Shown: piece after piece, positions 31,963 to 40,360 of the stretch
Layout of the letters: each line of letters begins with the position of its first letter
Position numbering within the stretch: the stretch's first letter is position 1
Source: Sphaerisporangium corydalis
GTDB lineage: Bacteria > Actinomycetota > Actinomycetes > Streptosporangiales > Streptosporangiaceae
Direction of reading: 5' to 3'
Assembly (NCBI RefSeq): GCF_025506355.1
Contig: NZ_JANZYP010000065.1
Coordinates: 1-58,524, forward strand
Length of the DNA: 58,524 nucleotides
Translations under genes and position numbers: made by a program
The notes under the pieces: model-generated
Databases searched by the model: none
Seen by the model: the letters and a program-made list of their open reading frames with translations, nothing else
What the model was told of the DNA's origin: nothing

Positions 31963-32388
31963 TCAGGGGTTCTGGGAGTGACAGTCGGGGCAGACGCCCC
32001 AATAGATCACATCGGCCTCTTCGATCAGGAAACCTGCGGCGTCCACGGGATCAAGACATGGAGCCTCGCCCGTCGCGCAGTCGACGTCGGTCACGGTGCC
32101 GCACATGCGGCAGACGAGGTGGTGGTGGTTGTCGCCCACCCTGGCCTCGTAGCGTGCCGGACTGCCCATGGGCTCGATCTTGCGCAGGAGCCCGGCCCTG
32201 TGGAGCGCGTGCAGCCCGTCGTAGACGGCCTGGAGGGAAACGTGGCCGACCCGCTCGCGCACGGCGCGGTGGATGGTGACCACATCGAGGTGGTCACCGG
32301 CCCGAACGGTGCGCATGATCGCGACTCGGGCCGCGGTCACCCGCAGTCCCAGGTCACGTAGCCGGTCAACATCTCCCACGACCTGCAC
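31963..32388 (-). CDS. catR: Fur-family peroxide-type repressor (CatR-like)
   Basis: The 141-residue protein has a winged helix (LRDLGLRVTAARVAIMRTV, VSLQAVYDGLHALHRAGLL), the metal-binding HHH motif in DNHHHLVCRMCGTVTDVDC, and a second cysteine pair CPDC near the end; these are the zinc-site cysteines of Fur proteins. Adjacent katA makes a CatR-like hydrogen peroxide-sensing repressor most likely. The longer frame starts at TTG 32415 inside the candidate operator, so I prefer GTG 32388; GTG 32379 is another option. Confidence 0.88.
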   Translation of the reverse strand: MQVVGDVDRLRDLGLRVTAARVAIMRTVRAGDHLDVVTIHRAVRERVGHVSLQAVYDGLHALHRAGLLRKIEPMGSPARYEARVGDNHHHLVCRMCGTVTDVDCATGEAPCLDPVDAAGFLIEEADVIYWGVCPDCHSQNP

Positions 32389-32400
32389 CTTAAGCCCTAA

Positions 32401-32417
32401 ACCTGAATCATTCAAGT
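32401..32417 (-). promoter_or_regulatory. candidate Fur/PerR-type operator of the catR-katA operon
   Basis: ACCTGAATCATTCAAGT is a near-perfect palindrome (TGAATCATTCA is perfect; the extended arms have one mismatch) of the 7-1-7 form seen in Fur-family boxes. It lies about 13 bp upstream of the chosen catR start, where an autoregulatory operator would be. Confidence 0.55.
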
Positions 32418-32503
32418 AAAGGAATCTTCCCAGTCAGCTCTTCGCCGCTCGCAGGCGGCGGCGCTGTCCAACGGCGGGCGGAAGATGGCATGCTCTTGGA
32501 GCG

Positions 32504-33661
32504 ATGAGAAGTCACCCCACTGCACCCGCCCCGCCCCGCACGTCACACCTCTCCCCGGCCGCGCCCGCCCTCCGCCGCGCCGTCGCCGTCCTGGCCGTCG
32601 CCGCGTTCGCCGCGGTGCCGGCCGCCGCGTGCTCGGCCGCCGAGTCGGCGGGGAAACCGGCCAAGGACACCGGGTCCAAGGAGGACGGTTCCACCGCCTC
32701 GGCGTCGGCATCGGCCGACGAGAAGCCGAAGCGCGGGCCGTTCACCATCTCCTTCGGTGGTGACACCCACTTCGAGGGATCGCTGCGGAACCGGCTCGCC
32801 TCCCCGCGCACCGCCCTCGGCCCGATCTCCTCGGTGCTGAAGCGCGCCGACCTGGCGATGGTCAACCTGGAGACCGCCATCACCCAGGGCGGCACCCCCG
32901 CGCCGGGCAAGCAGTTCACCTTCCGCGCTCCCGCGACCGCGCTGACCGCGCTGAAGGCGGCCGGGGTGGACGTCGCCTCCATGGCCAACAACCACGGCAT
33001 GGACTACATGCAGGGCGGCCTGCGCGACTCGCTCGCGGCCATCCGCCGGTCCCGCTTCCCGGTCGTCGGCATCGGCAGGAACGCCGCCGAGGCGTACAAG
33101 CCATTCCGCAAGACGGTGAACGGCAACCGGGTGGCCATCATCGGCGCCACGCAGGTGCTGGACTCCGAGTTCATCCAGGCCTGGACCGCCACCGCCACCC
33201 AGGGCGGGCTGGCCTCCGCCAAGAACGAGGAACGGCTGCTCCAGGCCGTACGGCAGGCGCGCAGGACCTCCGACACCGTGATCGTCCACCTCCACTGGGG
33301 CACCGAGCTGCAAAAATGCCCGAACGCCGCCCAGCTTGATCTCGCGCCCAAGCTGATCGCGGCGGGCGCCGACGTGATCATCGGCGGTCACGCCCACATC
33401 CTGCTCGGCAGCGGCTACCTCCGGGGCCGGTACGTCAGCTACGGCATGGGCAACTTCGTCTTCTACAACTCCAGCGCCCAGACGGGCGCCACCGGAGTGC
33501 TGACGCTGACGATCAACGGCCGCAAGGTGCTCAAGGACCAGTGGACCCCCGCGCGCATCAGCGGAGGCATCCCGATCCCGGTCACCGGCGCCGCCGGGCA
33601 GCAGGCCGTGGCGAACTGGAAGGCGCTGCGAGGCTGCGCGGGCCTTCGCGCCAGGCCCTGA
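32504..33661 (+). CDS. CapA-family lipoprotein (poly-gamma-glutamate synthesis-like)
   Basis: The 385-residue protein has a lipoprotein signal (hydrophobic core, lipobox PAAACSA at about residues 39-45), a Ser/Ala-rich linker, and the metallophosphoesterase-like CapA fold: ISFGGDTHFEG, MVNLETAITQ, VDVASMANNHGMD and GGHAHILLGS. CapA proteins help poly-gamma-glutamate export or anchoring in Bacillus, but actinobacterial members often lie alone, as here, and probably act on other cell-surface substrates. The start is ATG 32504 with GGAG upstream. Confidence 0.85.
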   Translation: MRSHPTAPAPPRTSHLSPAAPALRRAVAVLAVAAFAAVPAAACSAAESAGKPAKDTGSKEDGSTASASASADEKPKRGPFTISFGGDTHFEGSLRNRLASPRTALGPISSVLKRADLAMVNLETAITQGGTPAPGKQFTFRAPATALTALKAAGVDVASMANNHGMDYMQGGLRDSLAAIRRSRFPVVGIGRNAAEAYKPFRKTVNGNRVAIIGATQVLDSEFIQAWTATATQGGLASAKNEERLLQAVRQARRTSDTVIVHLHWGTELQKCPNAAQLDLAPKLIAAGADVIIGGHAHILLGSGYLRGRYVSYGMGNFVFYNSSAQTGATGVLTLTINGRKVLKDQWTPARISGGIPIPVTGAAGQQAVANWKALRGCAGLRARP

Positions 33662-33699
33662 CCCGGCGCGCGCCCGGCCCGGACGGCTGGCCCGGCGGC

Positions 33700-33716
33700 A
33701 CTCCATGGTGTGGAGT
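33700..33716. promoter_or_regulatory. short inverted repeat before the EphD-like gene
   Basis: ACTCCA and TGGAGT flank a 5-base spacer directly before the ribosome site of the next gene. It could be an operator for the TetR regulator encoded downstream, but it is short and may be chance. Confidence 0.25.
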
Positions 33717-33722
33717 AGGCGT

Positions 33723-35438
33723 ATGCGGTTCATCGAGGCGGGCTCGGTACGACTGGCACTGCGCGAACAGGGGGACCCGGCCGATCCCACTCTGCTGCTG
33801 ATCCACGGCTACCCCGACACCCACCGGGTGTGGGACGAGGTCGCCGACCTGCTGGCGGCCGACTTCCACGTCGTGCGGTACGACGTCAGGGGCGCGGGCG
33901 CGTCGTCCACGCCCAGGGACGCCGGCGGGTACGCCCTCGGCCGCCTGGTGGACGACCTCGCCGAGGTGCTCGACGCCATCGGCAAGGACACCGTCCACCT
34001 GGTCGGCCACGACTGGGGCTCCATCCAGGGCTGGGAGGCCGCGCGGCGGTTCCCCGAACGGCTGGCCTCGTTCACCTCCCTCGGCGGCCCCGGCCTGGAC
34101 CAGGGGTCGCACTTCATGCGGAACGCCGCCAAGCGGGAGGTCGCCGGACAGGCCGTGCGGTCGTGGTACATGGCCGCCTTCCAGGCGCCGGGGGCGGGCG
34201 AGCTGGCCTGGCGGACGGTGGCGCCCCGCACGCTCGCCCGGACCATGCGCCTGTCGGAGGGCATCGAGCCCCGGGACGGCCACCCGGCCGACACTCTCGT
34301 CCAGGACGGGACCAACGGCCTCAACCTCTACCGGGCCAACATGTTCGCCGGGCGTGACCTCGTGCCCGAGCCGTACGTCGACGTCCCGTTGCAGCTCATC
34401 GAGGCGCGCAAGGACATCTTCGTGTCGCCGAAGCTGCTGGCGTCCCTGCACCGGTGGGTGCCGCGCATGTGGCACCGGACCATCCCGGCCGGCCACTGGG
34501 CGCAGCGGAGCCATCCCGCGACGGTCGCCCGGATGATCGCCGAGTTCGCCCGCCACGTAGAGCACGGCGCCGAGCCCTCCCGTGAGCTGAGGCGCGCCAG
34601 GGTCGCCGAGGGGCGCAAGGCCTTCGACCAGCGGCTCGTGGTCGTCACCGGCGCGGGAAGCGGCATCGGCCGGGCGACGGCCCGGGCCTTCGCGGCCCAC
34701 GGCGCCGAAGTGGTCTGCGCCGACCTCGACCTCGACGCCGCCCGGCGCGCCGCCGAGGACATCGGGCGCCTGTACGGAACCGCCCACGCCCGCCAGGTCG
34801 ACGTCTCCGACACCGGCGCGATGGAGCGGTTCGCCTCGGCCGTCCAGGACGACCTGGGCACGCCGGACATCGTGGTGAACAACGCGGGCATCGCCGTCAC
34901 CGGGCCCTTCCTGGACCACGAGCTGACCGACTGGGAGCGGACCATCGGCGTCAACCTCTGGGGCGTCGTCCATGGGTGCCGGCTCTTCGCCCGCCAGATG
35001 GTGGAGCGCGGCGAGGGCGGCCACATCGTCAACATCGCCTCGCTCGCCGCCTTCGTGCCCTCACGGGTGCTGCCCGCCTACTCCACGTCCAAGGCCGCGG
35101 TGAAGATGCTCAGCGACTGCCTGCGCGCCGAGCTGGCCGGCCGGGGGATCGGCGTGAGCGTCATCTGCCCGGGGTTCGTCTCCACCCCGATCGCCGGCAA
35201 CGCGACGTACCGAGGGGGAGACCGGGCGCTGACCGAGCAGGCGCTCCAGCGGCGCGGGTACGCGCCCGAGCGGGTCGCGGCGCACATCCTCCGCGCCGTC
35301 CACCGCAACACCGCCGTGGTCCCGGTGAACGCCGAGGGCAGGATCGGATACGCGCTTTCGCGGCTTTCCCCGGGGCTGTTGCGCGGTCTCGCCCGAATCG
35401 CGGATTCCGATTTAGGACGACTGGCCGGGAAGGACTGA
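33723..35438 (+). CDS. ephD: EphD-like fusion of alpha/beta hydrolase and short-chain dehydrogenase
   Basis: The 571-residue protein joins two enzymes. Residues 1-285 are an alpha/beta hydrolase of the epoxide-hydrolase type, with the oxyanion motif HGYPDTHRVW and the Asp nucleophile in VGHDWGS. Residues 300-565 are a short-chain dehydrogenase with TGAGSGIGR, NNAGIAVTG and the catalytic YSTSKAA. This is the domain order of mycobacterial EphD (Rv2214c), which acts on epoxy-mycolic acids. The natural substrate here is unknown, and most non-mycobacterial actinomycetes lack mycolates. ATG 33723 has GGAG upstream; the TetR gene starts 31 bp after the stop and is likely co-transcribed. Confidence 0.88.
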   Translation: MRFIEAGSVRLALREQGDPADPTLLLIHGYPDTHRVWDEVADLLAADFHVVRYDVRGAGASSTPRDAGGYALGRLVDDLAEVLDAIGKDTVHLVGHDWGSIQGWEAARRFPERLASFTSLGGPGLDQGSHFMRNAAKREVAGQAVRSWYMAAFQAPGAGELAWRTVAPRTLARTMRLSEGIEPRDGHPADTLVQDGTNGLNLYRANMFAGRDLVPEPYVDVPLQLIEARKDIFVSPKLLASLHRWVPRMWHRTIPAGHWAQRSHPATVARMIAEFARHVEHGAEPSRELRRARVAEGRKAFDQRLVVVTGAGSGIGRATARAFAAHGAEVVCADLDLDAARRAAEDIGRLYGTAHARQVDVSDTGAMERFASAVQDDLGTPDIVVNNAGIAVTGPFLDHELTDWERTIGVNLWGVVHGCRLFARQMVERGEGGHIVNIASLAAFVPSRVLPAYSTSKAAVKMLSDCLRAELAGRGIGVSVICPGFVSTPIAGNATYRGGDRALTEQALQRRGYAPERVAAHILRAVHRNTAVVPVNAEGRIGYALSRLSPGLLRGLARIADSDLGRLAGKD

Positions 35439-35469
35439 CCGCCGGACGCGGAAGGGGCAAGATGATGCT

Positions 35470-36132
35470 GTGCCCAGCTCGCCGACTGACCCCTGCGACG
35501 ATGAACAGGTCTCGTTGCGCCGCAAACCGTCGCAACGCCGCAGCGCCCGCCGCGTCGAGCGCATGCTCGACGCCTGCGCCGAGCTGCTCGACGAGGTCGG
35601 CTACGAAGCCCTTTCCACCACGCGCATCGCCGAGCGGGCCAACGTCGCGATCGGCTCGGTGTACCAGTTCTTCCCCGACAAGCGGGCGATCACCCAGTCG
35701 CTGACCCAGCGCAACGTGGAGCTGTTCATCTCCCGCGTGGGCCGGCGCTTCATGACCGAGGAGTTCACCGGCTGGTGGCACGCGGTCGACGCCATCATCG
35801 ACGAGTACGTCGACATGCACAGGACCGTTCCCGGGTTCCGCTCGCTGCGGTTCGGCGACGCCGTCGACCTCAACCTGCTCGACACGGTCTCGGAGAACAA
35901 CATGGTGATCGCCGGGCGGCTGCGCGGGCTGCTGCTGGAGGAGTTCGGCATGGCCGACAGCGAGGAGCTGGACCTCAGCCTCACGGTCGCGGTCGAGGCG
36001 GGCGGCGCGGTGCTCGCGCTGGCGTTCCGCCGCGACCCGGGTGGGTGGCCGCCGCTCGTGGACGGGGCCAAGCGGCTGATCCGCGAATACCTGTCGAGCC
36101 AGCTCCAGGCCCAGCGGACCGCGCGGGCCTGA
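35470..36132 (+). CDS. TetR-family transcriptional regulator
   Basis: The 220-residue protein has the N-terminal TetR helix-turn-helix (ERMLDACAELLDEVGYEALS, ANVAIGSVYQFFPDKRAIT) and an all-helical ligand domain (about 90-215). It lies 31 bp downstream of the EphD-like gene in the same direction, so it probably regulates that operon and may sense its substrate. The start is GTG 35470. Confidence 0.9.
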   Translation: MPSSPTDPCDDEQVSLRRKPSQRRSARRVERMLDACAELLDEVGYEALSTTRIAERANVAIGSVYQFFPDKRAITQSLTQRNVELFISRVGRRFMTEEFTGWWHAVDAIIDEYVDMHRTVPGFRSLRFGDAVDLNLLDTVSENNMVIAGRLRGLLLEEFGMADSEELDLSLTVAVEAGGAVLALAFRRDPGGWPPLVDGAKRLIREYLSSQLQAQRTARA

Positions 36133-36141
36133 CGGCGTTCG

Positions 36142-37107
36142 TCAGGGGCCGGTCGTCGCCGGTTCCAGGTGCTCCTGGCGGCGGTACCGGCCGGGCGCGG
36201 TGCCGTACTCGCGCTTGAACGCGTTGGCGAAGGCGAACTCCGAGGAGTAGCCGACCCGCTCGGCCACGACGGTGAGCGGCGCGTCGGAGTCGAGCAGCAG
36301 ACGCGCGGCCGTGGTCATGCGCCACCACGTCAGGTAAGCGAGCGGCGGCCGTCCGACCAGCGCGGCGAACCGGCGAGCGAACGCCGCCCGTGACAGCCCG
36401 GCGCGGGCGCCCAGCTCCTCGACCGTCCACGGGTGGCCGGGGTCGTGGTGGATGTCGTGCAGCGCCGCGCTGACCGCCGGGTCGTTGAGCGCCGCCGCCC
36501 AGCCGGTGGGCGTGCCGTGGTGGGGCTGCTCGTCGAACCAGGCGCGCAGGATGAACAGCAGCAGCATGTCGAGCAGGGCGGGCACCACGGCGTCCGCGCC
36601 GAGCCTCGGGCGGTCGAGCTCCCCGCCGAGGAGCTCGACGGCGGCGCGCAGCTCGGGGTGGTGGCCGAGCCGGGCGGGCAGGTGGACGATCTCCGGCAGG
36701 TCGGTCAGCAGCGGATGCGCCCGCGCGGGGTCGAGCTGGTAGGCGCCGCAGAGGGTGACGGTGACCGCGCCCGGGTCGTCGGGGCGGCGGCGGCCGGCGG
36801 GCGGGGACGCGTAGCGCCGCTCGTAGCCGGAGTCGTGCGGGTCGCAGGCGACGTCGTTCAGCGGGGTGGAGGGGCTGTCGGCCAGCGCGTGCCCCCGCCC
36901 GTACGGCAGGAACACCACGTCGCCGACGCCGAGCGCGAGCGGCGCGCCCTCCGGCGGGATCAGCCAGCACGACCCCTGGAGGATCACCTGGAAGCCGGCG
37001 CTGGGCATCGGCGGGTAGCTCTGGCCCCACGGCGCGTGCCATTCGACGAGCGCCGAACGGGGCTCGCCGGTGCGCATGGTGGCGATCACGTCGCTCAGCA
37101 CGTCCAT
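36142..37107 (-). CDS. AraC-family regulator with N-terminal cupin domain
   Basis: The 321-residue protein has a cupin-type N-terminal domain (about 1-185, including GVGDVVFLPYGRGHAL and YQLDPARAHPL) and two helix-turn-helix motifs at the C-terminus (EELGARAGLSRAAFARRF, VAERVGYSSEFAFANAFKRE). It is transcribed away from the DHA2 exporter gene 300 bp distant and probably controls it. The ligand is unknown. Confidence 0.92.
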   Translation of the reverse strand: MDVLSDVIATMRTGEPRSALVEWHAPWGQSYPPMPSAGFQVILQGSCWLIPPEGAPLALGVGDVVFLPYGRGHALADSPSTPLNDVACDPHDSGYERRYASPPAGRRRPDDPGAVTVTLCGAYQLDPARAHPLLTDLPEIVHLPARLGHHPELRAAVELLGGELDRPRLGADAVVPALLDMLLLFILRAWFDEQPHHGTPTGWAAALNDPAVSAALHDIHHDPGHPWTVEELGARAGLSRAAFARRFAALVGRPPLAYLTWWRMTTAARLLLDSDAPLTVVAERVGYSSEFAFANAFKREYGTAPGRYRRQEHLEPATTGP

Positions 37108-37229
37108 ACGGCGAGCATAACCCCGGAATCCGGCCCGGTGGACGTTGGCGTATGAACGGAAGACTCATACGCATTGGCTGTCTTCCTCGGTCCCCATACG
37201 GTCGACTACGAGCGAGTCAATCCTCCCCT

Positions 37230-37325
37230 CCCAGGGCCGTGCGCGGCCTGTCTCCGGCATGCCCAGGGCCGTGCGCGGCCTGTCTCCGGCATGCCCAGGG
37301 CCGTGCGCGGCCCGTCTCCGGCATG
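37230..37325 (+). repeat. three tandem 32-bp repeats between the AraC gene and the exporter gene
   Basis: CCCAGGGCCGTGCGCGGCCT opens a 32-bp unit present at 37230-37261, 37262-37293 and 37294-37325; the first two are identical and the third differs by one base (T to C). The unit contains the near-palindrome GCCGTGCGCGGC. It lies about 120 bp from the AraC start and 80 bp from the exporter start, and its length is not a multiple of three, so it is not coding. Confidence 0.9.
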
Positions 37326-37406
37326 CCCGCGATCGGGGGCGGGTCTTCGGGCCTGCCGGGGACCGGGGCGCGCGCTGAAACGACGTCTGATCAGAAAGCG
37401 GCACTT

Positions 37407-38954
37407 ATGAGACATCCTCCACCTGGCAGCGGCTCCCGCTGGACGGCGTTCGCCGTGCTCAGCACCGTGCAGCTGATGATCATCATTGACGGCGGCATCG
37501 TGAACGTGGCGCTGCCGGCCATCCAGCGTGACCTCGGCTTCTCCCAGCCGGACCTGGCCTGGGTCGTCAACGCGTACCTGATCGCGTTCGGCGGGCTGCT
37601 CCTGCTTTCCGGGCGGCTCGGCGACCTGCTCGGGCGCAAGCGCGTCTTCGTCGCCGGCCTGATCCTGTTCACCGCCTCGTCACTGGTGTGCGGGCTGGCC
37701 ACCGGCCAGGGGATGCTGGTCGCGGGACGGTTCGTCCAGGGCGTCGGCGGCGCCGTCGCCTCCGCCGTCAGCATGGGCATCGTCGTCACGCTCTTCCCCG
37801 AGCCGCGCGAGCGGGCGAAGGCGATCGGCGCGAGCGGCTTCGTCGCGGCGGCCGGCGGCTCGATCGGCGGGGTCGCCGGCGGCGTACTCACCCAGAGCGC
37901 CGGCTGGCACTGGATCTTCTTCGTCAACGTCCCGATCGGGATCGTGGCCACCGTCCTGGCCGTGCGGATCGTCGCCGCCGACCGGGGGATCGGGCTGGGC
38001 GCCGGGGTGGACGTCCTGGGCGCGTTCCTGGTCACCGCCGGTCTCATGCTCGGCGTGTTCACCATCGCCGGGGCCGGCGGGCCCGGCGGATCAGCGCGCA
38101 CGTACGCGCTCGGCGCCGCGACCGTCGTCCTGCTCGCCGCGTTCGCGCTCCGCCAGGTCCGCGCGGCCGACCCGCTCCTGCCGCCCAGGATCCTGCGCTC
38201 GCGGCCGGTCACCGGGGCCAACCTCGTCCAGTTCCTGATGGTGGCCTCCATGATCGGGTTCTCGTTCCTCAGCGTGCTGTACCTGCAGCGGGTGCTGGCC
38301 TACGACGAGGTGACGATCAGCCTCGCGGGCCTGCCGGTCCCTGTGGCGCTCGCGGCGGTCTCGCTCGGCCTGTCGGCGCGGCTGATCGGGAGGTTCGGCG
38401 AGCCCACGGTGCTGCTGTGGGGGCTGGCGGGCGTCTTCGCGGCCCTGGCCCTGGCCGCCCGCGCTCCGGTGGGCGGCGTGTACGCGCTGGACGTCCTGCC
38501 GATGATGACGCTCCTCGGCGCCGGGGCCGGGCTCGCGATGCCGGCGGTGATGACCCTCGCCATGTCGGAGGCGACGCCCAGGGACGCGGGGCTGGTGTCC
38601 GGCCTGCTCACCACGTCGGCGCAGGCGGGCGGGGCGCTGGGGCTGGCGTTCCTCGCGGCCCTGGCGACCGCGCGCACCGGCGTCCTGCCGTCCATCGGGG
38701 GCCTGGACGCCGTGGCGGCGCTCAACGACGGATATCACCTGGCGTTCGGCGCCGGGGCCGTGCTGGTCGCGGTGGCCATCGTCCTCACCCTGACCCTCCT
38801 GCGCACCCCGGCCCCACCAGGACCCGCCGCCCCCGGCGTTCCTCCCCGCTCGGCCGATCCGCCCGCTCCGAGCCCTTCCGCCCCCAGCCTGGCCGATTCG
38901 ACCCCGTCCGACCCGAGCCTGTCCGATCCTGCGATCTCAAGGAGTACGCCATGA
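37407..38954 (+). CDS. DHA2-family MFS drug exporter (EmrB/QacA-like)
   Basis: The 515-residue protein has about fourteen membrane helices and the 14-TM MFS motifs: LGRKRVFV in the first cytoplasmic loop and DLAWVVNAYLIAFGGLLLLSG, the motif typical of this drug:H+ antiporter group. The C-terminal 45 residues are a Pro/Ser-rich tail with SDPSLSDP repeats. I chose ATG 37407; the upstream open frame runs through the 32-bp repeats and is not coding. Its stop overlaps the start of the next gene (ATGA). Substrate unknown. Confidence 0.92.
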   Translation: MRHPPPGSGSRWTAFAVLSTVQLMIIIDGGIVNVALPAIQRDLGFSQPDLAWVVNAYLIAFGGLLLLSGRLGDLLGRKRVFVAGLILFTASSLVCGLATGQGMLVAGRFVQGVGGAVASAVSMGIVVTLFPEPRERAKAIGASGFVAAAGGSIGGVAGGVLTQSAGWHWIFFVNVPIGIVATVLAVRIVAADRGIGLGAGVDVLGAFLVTAGLMLGVFTIAGAGGPGGSARTYALGAATVVLLAAFALRQVRAADPLLPPRILRSRPVTGANLVQFLMVASMIGFSFLSVLYLQRVLAYDEVTISLAGLPVPVALAAVSLGLSARLIGRFGEPTVLLWGLAGVFAALALAARAPVGGVYALDVLPMMTLLGAGAGLAMPAVMTLAMSEATPRDAGLVSGLLTTSAQAGGALGLAFLAALATARTGVLPSIGGLDAVAALNDGYHLAFGAGAVLVAVAIVLTLTLLRTPAPPGPAAPGVPPRSADPPAPSPSAPSLADSTPSDPSLSDPAISRSTP

Positions 38955-39376
38955 CGACCGACGCACGGACGCCCCAGCCCATCGCCGGCGGTTCCCCGGT
39001 CCTGCGCGTCAGAGCCCTCGCGACCGCCGGGACGGTGGTGGCCACCGGCCTGATCTGGCTGGTGGCCCAGGTGCTGGACGTCGGCCTCGTCGTCGATCCC
39101 CGCAACGGTCAGCCGGCCGGGCCCATCGGCCTGCCGATCGTCGTCATGTTCACGCTGGTGCTCTCGCTGCTCGGGTGGGGCGCGCTCGCGGTGCTGGAAC
39201 GCCTCACCCGACGTGCCCGCACCATATGGACGGTGCTCGCCCTCGTGGTGCTGGCGGTGTCCTTCGTCCCGGTGACGTTCGTCGGAGCCACGGCCGGTAC
39301 CAGGATCGTGCTGTCGCTGATGCACGTCGCGGTGGCCGCCGTCCTCATCCCCTCGCTACGGAGGAAGCGAGGGTGA
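38951..39376 (+). CDS. DUF6069-like four-helix membrane protein
   Basis: The 141-residue protein has four predicted helices (RALATAGTVVATGLIWLVAQ, IVVMFTLVLSLLGWGALAVL, IWTVLALVVLAVSFVPV, LSLMHVAVAAVLIPSL). It resembles the small DUF6069 membrane proteins often encoded with transporters. The ATG overlaps the exporter stop in ATGA, with AAGGAG upstream, so it is coupled to that gene and may modify the exporter. Confidence 0.7.
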   Translation: MTTDARTPQPIAGGSPVLRVRALATAGTVVATGLIWLVAQVLDVGLVVDPRNGQPAGPIGLPIVVMFTLVLSLLGWGALAVLERLTRRARTIWTVLALVVLAVSFVPVTFVGATAGTRIVLSLMHVAVAAVLIPSLRRKRG

Positions 39377-39401
39377 TGCCTCGGGGCAGGGGCGTGGTTC
39401 C

Positions 39402-39632
39402 TCAGTGGGAGGCGCCGGGAACGGTGCCCTCGGGCGGGACTTCGCAGGGGTCGGAGACCTCCTGGACCGCCTTGCGCACCGACTGGAGTTCGGCCCGCAA
39501 CCGCGACACCTCCTGGCTCTGCCGGACGGCCGTCTCGACGCGGGCGGTGGCGTACCCGAGGGTGCCGGGGACCACCGTGACCACGATCGCGGCGCACGCC
39601 ACGGCGAAGGTCGTCTGCCAGGACATGTCCAT
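39402..39632 (-). CDS. small single-helix membrane protein
   Basis: A 76-residue protein with one N-terminal membrane helix (TFAVACAAIVVTVVPGTLGY) and a heptad-like charged region (VETAVRQSQEVSRLRAELQS) that may form a coiled coil. The ATG has AGAAGGAG upstream. No family is recognised. It is convergent with the membrane protein gene that ends 26 bp away. Confidence 0.6.
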   Translation of the reverse strand: MDMSWQTTFAVACAAIVVTVVPGTLGYATARVETAVRQSQEVSRLRAELQSVRKAVQEVSDPCEVPPEGTVPGASH

Positions 39633-39781
39633 CGCAGCTCCTTCTCACGGCGTGCGCGACCTTCCAGGCAGGGGGAATATGCCCCCTCGTCTCGTACGAC
39701 ACGCGGACGGTAGCCAACCATGTGCGAATCAGTACCGAAGTAATGCCTGCTGTTGTCCGCGCATAGTTGAGCGGGGCTCGG

Positions 39782-39787
39782 TAATCT
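39782..39787 (+). promoter_or_regulatory. -10 element of the TPR-like gene
   Basis: TAATCT, then 6 bases to GTG 39794; a leaderless promoter is likely. Confidence 0.5.
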
Positions 39788-39793
39788 CGTCTT

Positions 39794-40336
39794 GTGGCAC
39801 ATGTGACACGTGAGCACCTTGATCGGCTGCTCGAACAGGCTCTTCTCCATGACGACCACGGGGCGCTCGCCGGGCGGCTCGATGATCTGGCGCGCGGTTA
39901 CGCGTCCGGTGAGGTGTCCCGTGCCGCGATCTTGGTGCTCGCCGCCGAGGAGTGGCGCCAGGCCGGGCAACCGGCGCGGGCCCTCGAATGCTTCCAACGG
40001 GCACTGGACGACGGGGGCGAGGTGAGCATCGATCCCCGGGCCGGCATCGCCGACACCTTGTTCGAGCTCGACCGGCCGGCCGAGGCCCGGGAACTGGTCG
40101 ACTCGATCAAGGCGGACGGCCGGGTCGACCCGGGCACCGCCTTACACGTGGCCGAGACGCTGGTGGCCTACGGCGACCTGTCAGGCGCGCACGAGTGGGC
40201 GACCGAAGGGGTCCTCACGAGTGAGGGCGCGGGCGGCGGCACGCGGGACGCGCTGTTGCGCACGCGTTATCGCATCCGCGTCGACCTCGGCCTCCCCGAA
40301 GACGACCTGGACGCGCTCCTCGACGTCTCCCGCTGA
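39794..40336 (+). CDS. tetratricopeptide-like protein
   Basis: The 180-residue protein is all helical, with TPR-like units (AAEEWRQAGQPARALECFQRAL; FELDRPAEARELVDSI; ETLVAYGDLSGAHEWATEGV). TPR proteins are scaffolds for protein binding; the partner is unknown. There is no signal or membrane segment. It starts at GTG 39794, right after a -10 box, and ends 24 bp before the convergent glycine-rich protein gene. Confidence 0.75.
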   Translation: MAHVTREHLDRLLEQALLHDDHGALAGRLDDLARGYASGEVSRAAILVLAAEEWRQAGQPARALECFQRALDDGGEVSIDPRAGIADTLFELDRPAEARELVDSIKADGRVDPGTALHVAETLVAYGDLSGAHEWATEGVLTSEGAGGGTRDALLRTRYRIRVDLGLPEDDLDALLDVSR

Positions 40337-40360
40337 CCGGCCGCCCTGCGCCTCGGGCGA

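Noticed and set aside
37688..39376. 562-codon frame that runs out of the exporter frame into the DUF6069 gene
   Set aside because: Its first two thirds are the exporter in a wrong frame; only the last part from ATG 38951 is a real gene.
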